64,000 nucleotides of DNA from Solobacterium sp. (GTDB lineage Bacteria; Bacillota_I; Bacilli_A; Erysipelotrichales; Erysipelotrichaceae): NCBI GenBank assembly GCA_017512725.1, contig JAFWEW010000043.1:157334-221333 (forward strand), given 5' to 3'. Below are positions 33,085-40,886 of the stretch, in pieces. The notes beneath the pieces were generated by a model. It was given only the letters and a program-made list of their open reading frames with translations, ran no database searches and was not told the DNA's origin. Every line of letters starts with the position of its first letter. Positions within the stretch are counted from its first letter, which is position 1. The position numbers were made by a program, and so were the translations under genes.

Positions 33085-33483
33085 CTAGTTCCGCTTTCCA
33101 TTCGTTTCCGGAACATATACATTCGGCATGTGGATCTCACCATCGAGGCTGAGCTGTCCAGGAATAACATTTGTTGCTTCTGCCTGCACATGGACCATCT
33201 CACCTGTGTCAGTGTCTTCAATCGTTGTATCGAACAGGTTCATGGTGATGGAGTGTGTAGGCTCCAGCTTGCTCTTAACATTGATCTTCGTGAAGATGTT
33301 CCGTCTGGTGTCATCTGCAGCAAAGCTGAATTCAACAATAATCTTCCGGGCTTTGCCAGGATCCGTATTTGGATCCTTAATGTTTTCAATCACCTTTTCG
33401 TACTCGTAATTGAACCGCTCATGGACAGCGTCATTACTCATATCCAGCAGGCTTTTCTGTTTCTTAACGTTCTTAAGTTTCAT
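33085..33483 (-). CDS. Early phage protein of the recombination block
   Basis: 132 residues, with ARKIIVEFSFAADDTRRNIFTKINVKSKL and ETNGKRN end. Such proteins lie beside RecT and SMC-like genes in many gut phages and are often labelled replication terminator protein, without evidence known to me. Function left open. Confidence 0.6.
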   Translation of the reverse strand: MKLKNVKKQKSLLDMSNDAVHERFNYEYEKVIENIKDPNTDPGKARKIIVEFSFAADDTRRNIFTKINVKSKLEPTHSITMNLFDTTIEDTDTGEMVHVQAEATNVIPGQLSLDGEIHMPNVYVPETNGKRN

Positions 33484-33495
33484 GAAGTTTCCTTT

Positions 33496-35502
33496 CTATT
33501 CAGTAGCAACAAGTGTCACTTTGCTGTAAGTCCGATCATCAACTATTGTTGAGATCAGCTGTGCTGTGGTATCGATACCGGCCAGATGAGCGCCATCCAG
33601 CTTGTCGCATTCATCAAACACGTACGGAAGATCCGGAATGCCGAGCTTCTTCTTAATACGGTCGCCAATGTAAATGCCGGTAAGGATCTGTTCAGATCCA
33701 GAACCATCAGCAAACGGCGTACTCTTATCCAGAATCAGCGGGTAGCAAACTTCATCCCAAGAACCTTCTTTGATGTTCTGTTCAATCAGAGTGAAGTCCA
33801 CACGTCCATTGAATACGGCATCAATGTTTTTCTTGAACATATCCAGACGTGCCCTTGTATAGTTGGTGATCAGAATAAGAGCTGTTTCGCACTCAATCAG
33901 ATGCTGCTGCAGTGTTGCTATTGTCTTTTCGAACTCTTTGATATTCTCCTGTGCCATCTCATATGCAGCCTGCGCTTTCAGGACCTGCTGGTGTACAGTC
34001 TTCTGACTGCGAAGATCAGATATAACAGCCTCCTCTGCATCGTGCTGGTTCCTGTTTGCTGTGAGTGCTGCATTGATCTTGTCCTGTATCTCTGCCAGCT
34101 TCTGTTTAGCCAGGGAAGTTTCTTTTGAGTCTTCCGGGGAAACACGCGATGCTGTAAGCTCATGTTTCTTATCCGTAAGCTCGTTTTCTCTGCCTTTTGC
34201 TGCCTGCATCTCAGCAAACATTGAATCCTGTTCTTTTCTCAGTGCCTCAACCGTCTCAGTCATCTCAGCAATCTTCAGATTCAGGTTTTCAATCTTGGTA
34301 GCTGTCTGCTTGCCTCTGGAGATACAGTCATCAAGTGCCTTCAAATCTGCGGCTTTAGCACGCTGGATCTCTTCCTCATTGATCGGTTTTCCACAATGAG
34401 GACACAGGATTTCTTCTGGAAGCTCTTTTGCAGAGAGACGGTCATATTCTTCATAGAGCATCTCCCGTTTCTTTTCTTCCGCCATTTTCTCCAGCTGTAG
34501 GCCGTTGAGCTTGAGCATCGTTCCTTCCATATCAGACTTTGCCTTCTGATACGCATCAGCAAACGTGTTCGTAATATCCCGTGCGTTATTGAGCTGAGCG
34601 CTGATAGTCTCAATTTGTTCATTGACCTTCTTGTTAAGCTCATTGGCACGTTCGATGTCTGCCAGCTTGCATTCTCTCAGCTTCAGCTCTGCTTCTTTCT
34701 GCTCTGTTTCCAGATCTGAAACAATCGTTGTATAACCATCGCCGGATTTCACTTCCTGGATCTTCTTGTCGATGGACTCCACAGCTTTCTGAGCTGTAAC
34801 CACATCGTCTTCAGACGGTGCTGCCATTGAGTTGAGACCTTCTATCTGCTTCTTAACTGTCTCAATCTCATCCTTGTCACTCTTAACCAGCTGCTTGTAA
34901 TACTTTGTTGTTTTCGCCTCATCGTATCCGTCTTTCTTCAGGCGTTCCTGGATCGGTATCATTTCCGGGTGTATCTGGAAGATGTCTTCCGGTTTCACAT
35001 CACCGCAAAGCCCGATAATGAACTTTCGTAGAACCTTCCAGTCAACCCCTCTGCCAACGTAATACGGATCGACCACAGATCTGATCAGATCAAACTTCCC
35101 TGTATCATGGCCAGCAACTTCAAACTTCTTACTCATGGCAGCCTTGGCCTCTGTAACACCAACCCGGATACCATCGATCCAATAATCGGTATTATGTCCC
35201 TTCATGGTTAACTCATTGGATCCACGAGTTTTTACCCAATTCTCGGCATATTGCTTCTTGATTGTCACGCCATCGAACTGTAGTTCCACCGATACCGGCA
35301 GATTCGTCTGACCGATCGTCTTAAGCGACTCATCATCACTGGATCCATCAATGAGGAATCCGGTGATTGCCCAGTAGATCGCAAGGATCGTGTTTGTCTT
35401 TCCGGTCATATTCGGGCCGGTAAACAGATTGACTCGCTGCAGATCGTATTCCGCATGATTGATATTGCGGAAATTATCAATTATTACTTTCTGGAGCTTC
35501 AT
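33496..35502 (-). CDS. SbcC/SMC-like ATPase
   Basis: 668 residues. Walker A GPNMTGKTNT at 30-39, long coiled coils on both sides of a zinc hook CPHCGKP (about 380), and a C-terminal signature/Walker B region (DGSGSEQILTGIYIGDRIKK..., LPYVFDECDKL). The plan is that of Rad50/SbcC-type proteins. May form a nuclease with the MBL-fold protein or guide recombination. Confidence 0.85.
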   Translation of the reverse strand: MKLQKVIIDNFRNINHAEYDLQRVNLFTGPNMTGKTNTILAIYWAITGFLIDGSSDDESLKTIGQTNLPVSVELQFDGVTIKKQYAENWVKTRGSNELTMKGHNTDYWIDGIRVGVTEAKAAMSKKFEVAGHDTGKFDLIRSVVDPYYVGRGVDWKVLRKFIIGLCGDVKPEDIFQIHPEMIPIQERLKKDGYDEAKTTKYYKQLVKSDKDEIETVKKQIEGLNSMAAPSEDDVVTAQKAVESIDKKIQEVKSGDGYTTIVSDLETEQKEAELKLRECKLADIERANELNKKVNEQIETISAQLNNARDITNTFADAYQKAKSDMEGTMLKLNGLQLEKMAEEKKREMLYEEYDRLSAKELPEEILCPHCGKPINEEEIQRAKAADLKALDDCISRGKQTATKIENLNLKIAEMTETVEALRKEQDSMFAEMQAAKGRENELTDKKHELTASRVSPEDSKETSLAKQKLAEIQDKINAALTANRNQHDAEEAVISDLRSQKTVHQQVLKAQAAYEMAQENIKEFEKTIATLQQHLIECETALILITNYTRARLDMFKKNIDAVFNGRVDFTLIEQNIKEGSWDEVCYPLILDKSTPFADGSGSEQILTGIYIGDRIKKKLGIPDLPYVFDECDKLDGAHLAGIDTTAQLISTIVDDRTYSKVTLVATE

Positions 35503-35765
35503 ACTATATCGTCCTTCCTCTCAGTGCTTCCAATTCCCATCAGGTCCTTAATTACGTTTATCATGGCGTTGTCATCTGCCCTCGAAAGATCGTTAGCATT
35601 CATTTCCAATCCTTTGCGAAATGCATTCACTAATTCTTCTTTCATGTCTCCCTTGCTACTGGTACCAAACGCATGACCAATAGCCATAAGATCTGCCATT
35701 ACTTCTTCCTTATGGCCGAAGATTTCAATTTCTCTCCCATTCTTCGTGATTCCTGTCTTAATCAT
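35499..35765 (-). CDS. Hypothetical early protein, 88 aa
   Basis: Starts MIKTGITKNGREIEIFGHKEEVMADLMAIGHAFG; helical. No family recognised. Overlaps the SMC-like gene by 4 bp, so translationally coupled. Confidence 0.65.
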   Translation of the reverse strand: MIKTGITKNGREIEIFGHKEEVMADLMAIGHAFGTSSKGDMKEELVNAFRKGLEMNANDLSRADDNAMINVIKDLMGIGSTERKDDIV

Positions 35766-35784
35766 CTTTTTCCTGCCTTTCTAC

Positions 35785-36129
35785 TTAAGATCTCGGTTCT
35801 TCCGGATCTTCTTCTGGTTCAACATATTTGAACACCGGCTGGTCCACCGGTCTCATGGCCACAACTGCCTGCTGGAGCTGGATGTCGTGCTGGATGCGTT
35901 TTGTCTGATCTCGTGTCTCTTCTGCAGACTTTTTCACATTCTGGTATTCACCTACGATCTTTTCGACTCGATCAGCGTAGTCTGTTACCTTGTCGATATA
36001 GTCGCGGATCTTGTCTGCCTGAACGTCCTTGAGCTCTGTGTCATGGCTGAACATCAGCAGAGTGATGAACACCATCCATGCAACAATGACTGTCTGCAGT
36101 GCAATGATCAGAATCAATAATCCCATCAT
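35785..36129 (-). CDS. Membrane-anchored coiled-coil protein
   Basis: 114 residues with one membrane helix at about 3-27, a coiled coil (30-90) and an acidic end. A phage membrane protein of the early block; role unknown. AGAGGG precedes an ATGATG. Confidence 0.65.
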   Translation of the reverse strand: MMGLLILIIALQTVIVAWMVFITLLMFSHDTELKDVQADKIRDYIDKVTDYADRVEKIVGEYQNVKKSAEETRDQTKRIQHDIQLQQAVVAMRPVDQPVFKYVEPEEDPEEPRS

Positions 36130-36437
36130 TTTTTTGCCCTCTCTTCCTTATCAATCTCCTTGATCCGGTTAAGGATCTGAGTCTTTGTGATTGTGTTACC
36201 GATGATTCCCTCACTGTTTACTGAGAATGTGTCAGTCGGTACCCAGCCGATTTCCTTAACGTAACCGAGCTTTTCATAATCGAACCGCTCATACTCCCTG
36301 TAAACATCCACTCGCTGCCATTCATTGCCCAAGTATTTCAGGCTCATGATTCTGACATTTCCTGTTGCATCAGATCCAACCGGCTGCCAGTTATCCTGGT
36401 TATCAATGAATTCCCGGCGCTCCTGATCATTCCTCAT
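36126..36437 (-). CDS. Hypothetical early protein, 103 aa
   Basis: Starts MRNDQERREFIDNQDNWQPVG; the sequence continues with beta-like segments and a Lys/Glu end. Overlaps both neighbours by 4 bp. No family recognised. Confidence 0.65.
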   Translation of the reverse strand: MRNDQERREFIDNQDNWQPVGSDATGNVRIMSLKYLGNEWQRVDVYREYERFDYEKLGYVKEIGWVPTDTFSVNSEGIIGNTITKTQILNRIKEIDKEERAKK

Positions 36438-36646
36438 TCGTTGGGCCCTGCCTTTCTGTAATGGCCTTTCAGCCCTTTTGCGGCAATCTTGGCATCCTCT
36501 TCTGTTCCCCTCACGCGGAATTCAACCTGTTTGCCGGGTTCCGGATTGTCCCTGGTAATGATCCAGACGCATTCCGGTTCTTTTCCCGCTGCCATCCATA
36601 AGTTCTGGCCGAACAGATCCATCCCGCTATCTTCTGTAGTCTTCAT
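36434..36646 (-). CDS. Hypothetical early protein, 70 aa
   Basis: Contains ECVWIITRDNPEPGKQVEFRV; compact alpha/beta look. Overlaps both neighbours by 4 bp. Not recognised. Confidence 0.65.
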   Translation of the reverse strand: MKTTEDSGMDLFGQNLWMAAGKEPECVWIITRDNPEPGKQVEFRVRGTEEDAKIAAKGLKGHYRKAGPNE

Positions 36647-36801
36647 ATCCTTGCGTTCAGCGCTTCCTTTCTGATCTTGTGTGTTACTGTCCGTACTTCC
36701 GCAACCGTGAGCTTCATTCCCTTCAGCTCTTTGAACATCTTCTTTGCCACCTCATCGAGGTCGTACTTCTTCTGTTCCGGCTTCCGTTCTGTTCTGTTCA
36801 T
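36643..36801 (-). CDS. Small Lys/Glu-rich early protein, 52 aa
   Basis: Start set at ATG 36801 (GGTGGTGG upstream; ATGA overlap with the 36798..36944 gene). The longer frame to 36885 would cover that gene. Helical, charged (MNRTERKPEQKKYDLDEVAKKMF). Confidence 0.6.
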   Translation of the reverse strand: MNRTERKPEQKKYDLDEVAKKMFKELKGMKLTVAEVRTVTHKIRKEALNARI

Positions 36802-36944
36802 AACGCCACCACCAGATAGATTCCGATTGCCAGCAGCATTCCTGCCAATCCTGCGAATAAAGCCTGTGCACCCAGCTCTTGCCAAGTAGGAATAGAGTCA
36901 TCAATCTGATTTTTGAAGAATTCTGAAACTGTGTTATTATTCAT
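36798..36944 (-). CDS. 48-aa single-helix membrane protein
   Basis: Starts MNNNTVSEFFKNQIDDSIPT and ends in one Gly/Ala/Leu-rich membrane helix (ALFAGLAGMLLAIGIYLVVAL). Stop overlaps the next ATG. Weak ribosome binding site. Confidence 0.55.
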   Translation of the reverse strand: MNNNTVSEFFKNQIDDSIPTWQELGAQALFAGLAGMLLAIGIYLVVAL

Positions 36945-36962
36945 AGTGTTAAAGGGATCCTT

Positions 36963-37202
36963 TCAATTCCCTGAGGTGCTCGCGTACTTGGTAGGTGTGG
37001 AGCACTTTTTTCTTGTTTGACGGCGCTGGATCCGTTCAATGAACTCATCCAGGAATGGTGTTTTGAAATAGATTTTGCTGTTCCGTCCTTCTGATCGGAA
37101 CACCGGAGCACCGGGAGCATGTGCAATCTGCCTTAGGAATTCCTTAGAGAATCCAAGCTCTGCCAGTTCCGCAATACTCATGATCTTTTTTGGGTAGTCC
37201 AT
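36963..37202 (-). CDS. Excisionase-like small HTH protein
   Basis: 79 residues from the second ATG after AAAGGAGG. MSIAELAELGFSKEFLRQIAH and later APVFRSEGRNSKIYFKTPFLDEFIE have the winged-helix (MerR/Xis) look of phage excisionases and small regulators. Could be Xis for the integrase, but it is in the early operon rather than next to int. Confidence 0.55.
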   Translation of the reverse strand: MDYPKKIMSIAELAELGFSKEFLRQIAHAPGAPVFRSEGRNSKIYFKTPFLDEFIERIQRRQTRKKCSTPTKYASTSGN

Positions 37203-37546
37203 CATCCCTCCTTTCGATTCCCCCAATGAACCGGGTCCAAAAGCGGCAGGACTTCCATGAATTCGAATCTGTTCTTTTTCGGAAAATCACTGAAGTCACA
37301 ACCTTTACAGCCAGTGAATACCGCCCTTCCGACAATCGTTTGTTTCAACAGGTAATGCTCGAAATTTGCCGGAAGACCTTTGATTCTTCCTTCCTCATCG
37401 ACCAGCATCACAATGTTTGTTTCTGGAATTGTGACAGTTTCGATGTTGCCGCCTATTAATTCCTGTAACGCTTCCAAAGTGTTCTCTACCTTCTGGATCA
37501 CCGGAGCTTTTCCCGGATCCTTAACCAAAACTTCAATAGTCGCCAT
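37202..37546 (-). CDS. DUF3846 protein
   Basis: 114 residues with the DUF3846 pattern (GGNIETVTIPETNIVMLVDEEGRIKGLPAN and later IVGRAVFTG). Widespread in phages and plasmids; function unknown. Second gene of the early operon. Overlaps the next gene at its stop. Confidence 0.85.
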   Translation of the reverse strand: MATIEVLVKDPGKAPVIQKVENTLEALQELIGGNIETVTIPETNIVMLVDEEGRIKGLPANFEHYLLKQTIVGRAVFTGCKGCDFSDFPKKNRFEFMEVLPLLDPVHWGNRKEG

Positions 37547-37576
37547 TTTCTTTTCTCCTTTCGACCGTCTAAAACT

Positions 37577-37588
37577 TGCATTTTTGCA
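37577..37588. promoter_or_regulatory. CI/Cro operator-like site O1
   Basis: TGCATTTTTGCA, one of four TGC-N6-GCA sites around the switch. This one lies between the Cro-like gene and the DUF3846 gene, 42 bp upstream of the latter. Confidence 0.6.
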
Positions 37589-37590
37589 GG

Positions 37591-37794
37591 TTAATCTCCA
37601 AAAAAAATGGAGTCAACTTCTTCAGCCGTGAGATGCAAACGATCTTTCATGATCTTAATCTCTTCACGAGTAAAGTCTGTAACACCATTCTTTTTACGAT
37701 AAAAAGTGGACGAATCAATTCCCAATATTTTCGCCATATCTTGATCTCTAAGATTATTTTCGACCATCTTTCCTTTTAACCGCTCCTGTCTCAT
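37591..37794 (-). CDS. Cro-like HTH regulator
   Basis: 67 residues with an HTH (NLRDQDMAKILGIDSSTFYRKKNG) typical of small XRE/Cro regulators. GGAGG lies about eight bases before ATG 37794 (a GTG one codon earlier is possible). First gene of the leftward early operon, divergent from the CI-like repressor, as in the classical lysis-lysogeny switch. Confidence 0.8.
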   Translation of the reverse strand: MRQERLKGKMVENNLRDQDMAKILGIDSSTFYRKKNGVTDFTREEIKIMKDRLHLTAEEVDSIFFGD

Positions 37795-37818
37795 CACTTA
37801 GCCTCCTTTCTGTAATTT

Positions 37819-37834
37819 CCTGCATTTTTGCAGG
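37819..37834. promoter_or_regulatory. CI/Cro operator-like site O2
   Basis: CCTGCATTTTTGCAGG, the longest of the four sites, in the leader of the Cro-like gene just past the expected transcription start. Confidence 0.65.
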
Positions 37835-37843
37835 TACAACTCC

Positions 37844-37871
37844 AGTATAGCCTCTGCTCGTCTTATGTCAA
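37844..37871 (-). promoter_or_regulatory. Early leftward promoter (cro promoter)
   Basis: Minus strand TTGACA, 16-bp spacer, TATACT. O2 lies downstream and O3 (37872..37883) abuts the -35 box. Confidence 0.8.
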
Positions 37872-37883
37872 TGCATTTTTGCA
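37872..37883. promoter_or_regulatory. CI/Cro operator-like site O3
   Basis: TGCATTTTTGCA directly beside the -35 of the leftward promoter and 30 bp from the repressor promoter's -35, between the two divergent promoters. Confidence 0.65.
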
Positions 37884-37912
37884 AATTAATTTGTTGATTA
37901 TGAAATTCCGCA

Positions 37913-37940
37913 TTGCAATTATGCAAAGTAATCATATAAT
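37913..37940 (+). promoter_or_regulatory. Repressor promoter
   Basis: Plus strand TTGCAA, 16-bp spacer, TATAAT, 22 bp before the repressor ATG. O4 covers its -35 box, which suggests the repressor or Cro controls it. Confidence 0.75.
37914..37925. promoter_or_regulatory. CI/Cro operator-like site O4
   Basis: TGCAATTATGCA keeps TGC-N6-GCA but has a different centre from O1-O3, so may bind with other affinity. Confidence 0.6.
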
Positions 37941-37962
37941 AAGGTCACAGGAGGTCTCGATA

Positions 37963-38580
37963 ATGGACTTAGGTGAATTCATTAAAACTAGAAGAAAAGC
38001 ATTAGGCTATTCGGCTGAGTTCGTTGCTGATAAATGCGGAGTAAATCCAACCACCGTTTACCGATGGGAAAACGGCGATACAGGCAAGATTCCAAGCGGT
38101 CAGCTAAAAGTACTCGCGAATATATTGCAAGTTAAACCGTCCGATCTAATTGATGATAGTGTCGAGGTAACTCTACCACATCCGGAATTAGTACGAACGA
38201 TCCCCGTATATGGTGCATTATCATGTGGGACTGGCTTATTTGTTGAAGATCAAATTATTAATACAGTTTCAGTTCCTGTATCCATGCTGCCGAATAAAAA
38301 TGCTGACTACTTCGCTCAGTACGCATCCGGAGATTCTATGAATGGTGTCGGCATTCAGGATGGTGATCTTATCATCTTTAAGAAGACAAGCGCTATCGAT
38401 AACGGCCAGATCGGATGCTTCTGCATCGATGAGAACGTTGCAACCTGCAAGAAGTTCTCACAGATCGGCGGATCTGTGTATCTTATGCCGGCAAATGACA
38501 AGTATCAGCCGATTCCGATTGAACCGGAGAACACTTGTTTCCGGGTATTAGGTATTAAGGCACTACTATTGAAAAAATAA
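37963..38580 (+). CDS. CI-like S24 repressor
   Basis: 205 residues from ATG 37963 (CAGGAGG nine bases upstream). N-terminal XRE HTH (residues 1-60), C-terminal LexA/S24 peptidase with Ser125 (SGDSM) and Lys163/164 (TCKKF); cleavage would fall near ALSCG at 85-89. Self-cleavage after RecA activation would link induction to DNA damage (family knowledge). Plus strand, divergent from the Cro-like gene. Confidence 0.92.
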   Translation: MDLGEFIKTRRKALGYSAEFVADKCGVNPTTVYRWENGDTGKIPSGQLKVLANILQVKPSDLIDDSVEVTLPHPELVRTIPVYGALSCGTGLFVEDQIINTVSVPVSMLPNKNADYFAQYASGDSMNGVGIQDGDLIIFKKTSAIDNGQIGCFCIDENVATCKKFSQIGGSVYLMPANDKYQPIPIEPENTCFRVLGIKALLLKK

Positions 38581-38610
38581 AAAAAGACCTCTGCAGCGGC
38601 AACTGCGGAG
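38579..38610 (-). terminator. Minus-strand terminator behind the repressor gene
   Basis: Minus-strand stem CTCCGCAG/CTGCAGAG (one mismatch-type pair) followed by GTC and T runs broken by A. It faces traffic coming leftward from the tRNA operon or attR and would shield the repressor from antisense transcription. Confidence 0.55.
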
Positions 38611-38651
38611 ATCAGGCGAACTATTACGATTAGACGGTCGGTTTTAGTTCT

Positions 38652-38697
38652 AAGGCAAGCACTTTCACCAGTAGGCAAGCGTTTTTACCTTGCCTAC
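38652..38697. repeat. Inverted repeat upstream of the integrase
   Basis: Perfect 9-bp arms GTAGGCAAG (38671-38679) and CTTGCCTAC (38689-38697), plus a third half site AAGGCAAGC at 38652. It lies 33 bp before the integrase ATG and may be an operator for int. Confidence 0.55.
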
Positions 38698-38730
38698 ATT
38701 CTAGCACGAATTATTGAATGGAGGCACACA

Positions 38731-39816
38731 ATGAAGAAAAGAAAAGATGGCAGGTATGCCACTAATGTCACTGTCGGATACGATGAAACCGGCAAGCGAA
38801 AAATTGTACGTATTTACGGTAAAACCAAAGCAGAACTGGAATTAAACCGTGCAAAAGTTCTGGTTGATGTTGATCACAGAACCTATGTCACAGATAAAAC
38901 TGTCACATTCTGTGATTATGCACAGAAATGGCTTAGAAAGAAAACCATTGAGATCACGGATAATTCTATGTATGAACAGGTGCTTCGGCTGCATACAACC
39001 GGGATCAACGATCTGCCGCTAATTGAGATCACACCGGATGATTGCCAGGAACTGATCAATAAGGCAGCAAAGCACCCGCGCACCTGTCAGAAAATCAAGA
39101 TCACATTGAATCAGGTCTTCAGAAGCGCGATCCAGTCAAATCTGCTGTACAAAAACCCGGCGACTGGTATTTCCCTACCTAAGTACAAAAGCAAGCCAAA
39201 ACGGGCCCTTTCCGGCTCTGAGAAGGCTGTACTGGATAAAACTGTATTTACACCCAGAGAACAGCTTTATGTCACTCTGCTTCGCTTCTATGGTCTCAGA
39301 AAAGAGGAAGCGCTGGCACTGAAGAAAGAAGACTTTGACTTTGAGCATCAGACTATAACGATCAGGCACGCGGTACATTTCAAAAACAATCGACCTACAG
39401 AGAAAGAAACAAAGAACGAGGATACCAGGATCCTGTATATCTTCCCAGATCATGTGCATGAATTCATGGCATTTATCCTCAGTTGTGATGACTCAGATCC
39501 GCATCTCTTCCGTAATCTGTCCAAAGGAGGCTGGATAACACATCAATCATTCCGAAGGATGTTCTATTCAATATCGTCTAAAATGAAGCGTACAGCAGCG
39601 GAAATGGAGCTGGATCTGCCGGATAATCTCACCTCTCATATTTTCCGGCATGGATTTGCAACAGATCTGTACTATGCCGGTGTTGGGTTAAAGGATGCTC
39701 AGTACCTTCTTGGCCATAGAACCGCAACGGTAACAATGAATATTTACACCCACTTGGATAACTCCAGAACGGATGCCAGGGACAAGTTGATCAATTACCA
39801 CAAGCAGGGAAAATAA
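38731..39816 (+). CDS. int: Tyrosine integrase
   Basis: 361 residues: arm-binding N-terminus (KKRKDGRYATNVTVGYDETGKRK), SAM-like core-binding part, and catalytic domain with Arg190 (GLRKEEAL), His303/Arg306 (HIFRHGFATDL), His329 (LLGHR) and Tyr339 (NIYTHLD). GGAGG precedes the ATG. It sits next to attR and would integrate at the tRNA-Phe site. Probably controlled from the inverted repeat upstream. Confidence 0.95.
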   Translation: MKKRKDGRYATNVTVGYDETGKRKIVRIYGKTKAELELNRAKVLVDVDHRTYVTDKTVTFCDYAQKWLRKKTIEITDNSMYEQVLRLHTTGINDLPLIEITPDDCQELINKAAKHPRTCQKIKITLNQVFRSAIQSNLLYKNPATGISLPKYKSKPKRALSGSEKAVLDKTVFTPREQLYVTLLRFYGLRKEEALALKKEDFDFEHQTITIRHAVHFKNNRPTEKETKNEDTRILYIFPDHVHEFMAFILSCDDSDPHLFRNLSKGGWITHQSFRRMFYSISSKMKRTAAEMELDLPDNLTSHIFRHGFATDLYYAGVGLKDAQYLLGHRTATVTMNIYTHLDNSRTDARDKLINYHKQGK

Positions 39817-39828
39817 CCCTGCTTTTTT

Positions 39829-39880
39829 TGACCACAATTTTGACCACAAGAATGACCATTTTGACCACAATTTGACCACC
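39829..39880. promoter_or_regulatory. Integrase arm-type sites, right prophage end
   Basis: Five TGACCA elements (39829, 39841, 39853, 39862, 39872) between int and attR, most as TTTTGACCACAA and mostly 10-12 bp apart. The left end has two copies. Confidence 0.7.
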
Positions 39881-39924
39881 AGAACTTTATATTACTTCCC
39901 TATACTTTCGATAACTGGAATGAT

Positions 39925-39967
39925 AAAGAAAAGCGCCCAAACCGTATATTTATGCGGTTTCAAGCGC
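39925..39967 (-). terminator. Phage-supplied terminator for tRNA-Phe
   Basis: Minus-strand stem GCGCTTGAAACCG / CGGTTTGGGCGC followed by TTTTCTTT, just past the CCA of tRNA-Phe and on the phage side of attR. It replaces the host terminator moved to 190..238. Confidence 0.75.
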
Positions 39968-39972
39968 TTTTT

Positions 39973-40052
<80 letters not shown>

Positions 40053-40054
40053 AA

Positions 40055-40131
40055 TGGTTGCGAGGGAAGGATTTGAACCAACGACCTCCGGGTTATGGGC
40101 CCGACGAGCTACCAGGCTGCTCTACCTCGCG
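40055..40131 (-). tRNA. Initiator tRNA-fMet(CAT)
   Basis: 77 nt, encoded CCA. C1-A72 mismatch and three G-C pairs in the anticodon stem (GGG/CCC) mark the initiator. Two bases from tRNA-Phe. Confidence 0.95.
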
Positions 40132-40168
40132 ATAAGAAATGTATGCACTTAGACAGCGGAACCATATA

Positions 40169-40259
40169 TGGCGGAGGAACAGGGATTCGAACCCTGGCGC
40201 CGCTTTCACGACCTGCCGGTTTTCAAGACCGGTCCCTTCAACCACTTGGGTATTCCTCC
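40169..40259 (-). tRNA. tRNA-Ser(TGA)
   Basis: 91 nt with the long variable arm of serine tRNAs, anticodon loop CTTGAAA, encoded CCA. Confidence 0.95.
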
Positions 40260-40267
40260 ATGGTTAG

Positions 40268-40341
40268 TGGACCCTGTAGGACTCGAACCTACGACCAATC
40301 GGTTATGAGCCGATAGCTCTGACCAACTGAGCTAAGGGTCC
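40268..40341 (-). tRNA. tRNA-Ile2(CAT), no encoded CCA
   Basis: 74 nt ending in discriminator A followed by CTA rather than CCA. Anticodon loop CTCATAA. An elongator Met and an initiator are both present besides it, so this CAT tRNA is most likely the isoleucine species whose C34 becomes lysidine (inference). Confidence 0.8.
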
Positions 40342-40365
40342 AACCGGTACCGCTGATATTTGAGA

Positions 40366-40442
40366 TGGTAGCGAGGGTGGGATTCGAACCCACGATCTTC
40401 CGGGTATGAACCGACCGCTCTAGCCAACTGAGCTACCTCGCC
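40366..40442 (-). tRNA. Elongator tRNA-Met(CAT)
   Basis: 77 nt, encoded CCA, G1-C72 pair, loop TTCATAC; overall like the Bacillota elongator tRNA-Met. Confidence 0.9.
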
Positions 40443-40449
40443 ATCTGAC

Positions 40450-40526
40450 TGGTCGGGATGGCAGGATTTGAACCTGTGACCCCTTGATCCCAAATCAAGT
40501 GCACTACCAAGCTGTGCTACATCCCG
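40450..40526 (-). tRNA. tRNA-Pro(TGG)
   Basis: 77 nt, encoded CCA, anticodon loop TTTGGGA, C1-G72 as expected for proline. Confidence 0.95.
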
Positions 40527-40532
40527 AAATAA

Positions 40533-40609
40533 TGGCGCGCCGAGCAGGAATCGAACCCGCAACCTCCTGGTTCGTAGCCAGACACTCTATCCAGTTGAGC
40601 TATCGGCGC
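40533..40609 (-). tRNA. tRNA-Arg(ACG)
   Basis: 77 nt, encoded CCA, anticodon loop CTACGAA. First gene of the operon. Confidence 0.95.
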
Positions 40610-40636
40610 AAGCGCACATCAAACGAGTGCTAGAAC

Positions 40637-40665
40637 ATAATACCAAAGCTCCAAATACTTTGCAA
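40637..40665 (-). promoter_or_regulatory. tRNA operon promoter
   Basis: Minus strand TTGCAA, 17-bp spacer, TATTAT, 28 bp upstream of tRNA-Arg. The remaining DNA to 40886 shows no further gene. Confidence 0.75.
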
Positions 40666-40886
40666 GTCCGATTTTTACATTTTTCTGTTTTGATTTTCAA
40701 ACGGCGATTCACCTGTTTTTTGACCGAAAATCTTCTGATTTCGTTTCTCTGTTCCCGGTGCTGATTCGTATGCCGACCGCCTGACCACCAGATTGCGGCA
40801 TTCGGCCGGTGATATCTTTTTTCGCCCATTTATCGATATTTTTTTAGTAAAATATTGATGTTTGTAAAACGGAGTTGCACGCATAC

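Noticed and set aside
37828..37962. N-terminal extension of the CI-like repressor
   Set aside because: It would cover both promoters and operators; ATG 37963 has AGGAGG and starts the HTH properly.
38600..38730. Possible CRISPR or tandem repeats before int
   Set aside because: Only one inverted repeat and a half site; no array anywhere in the window.
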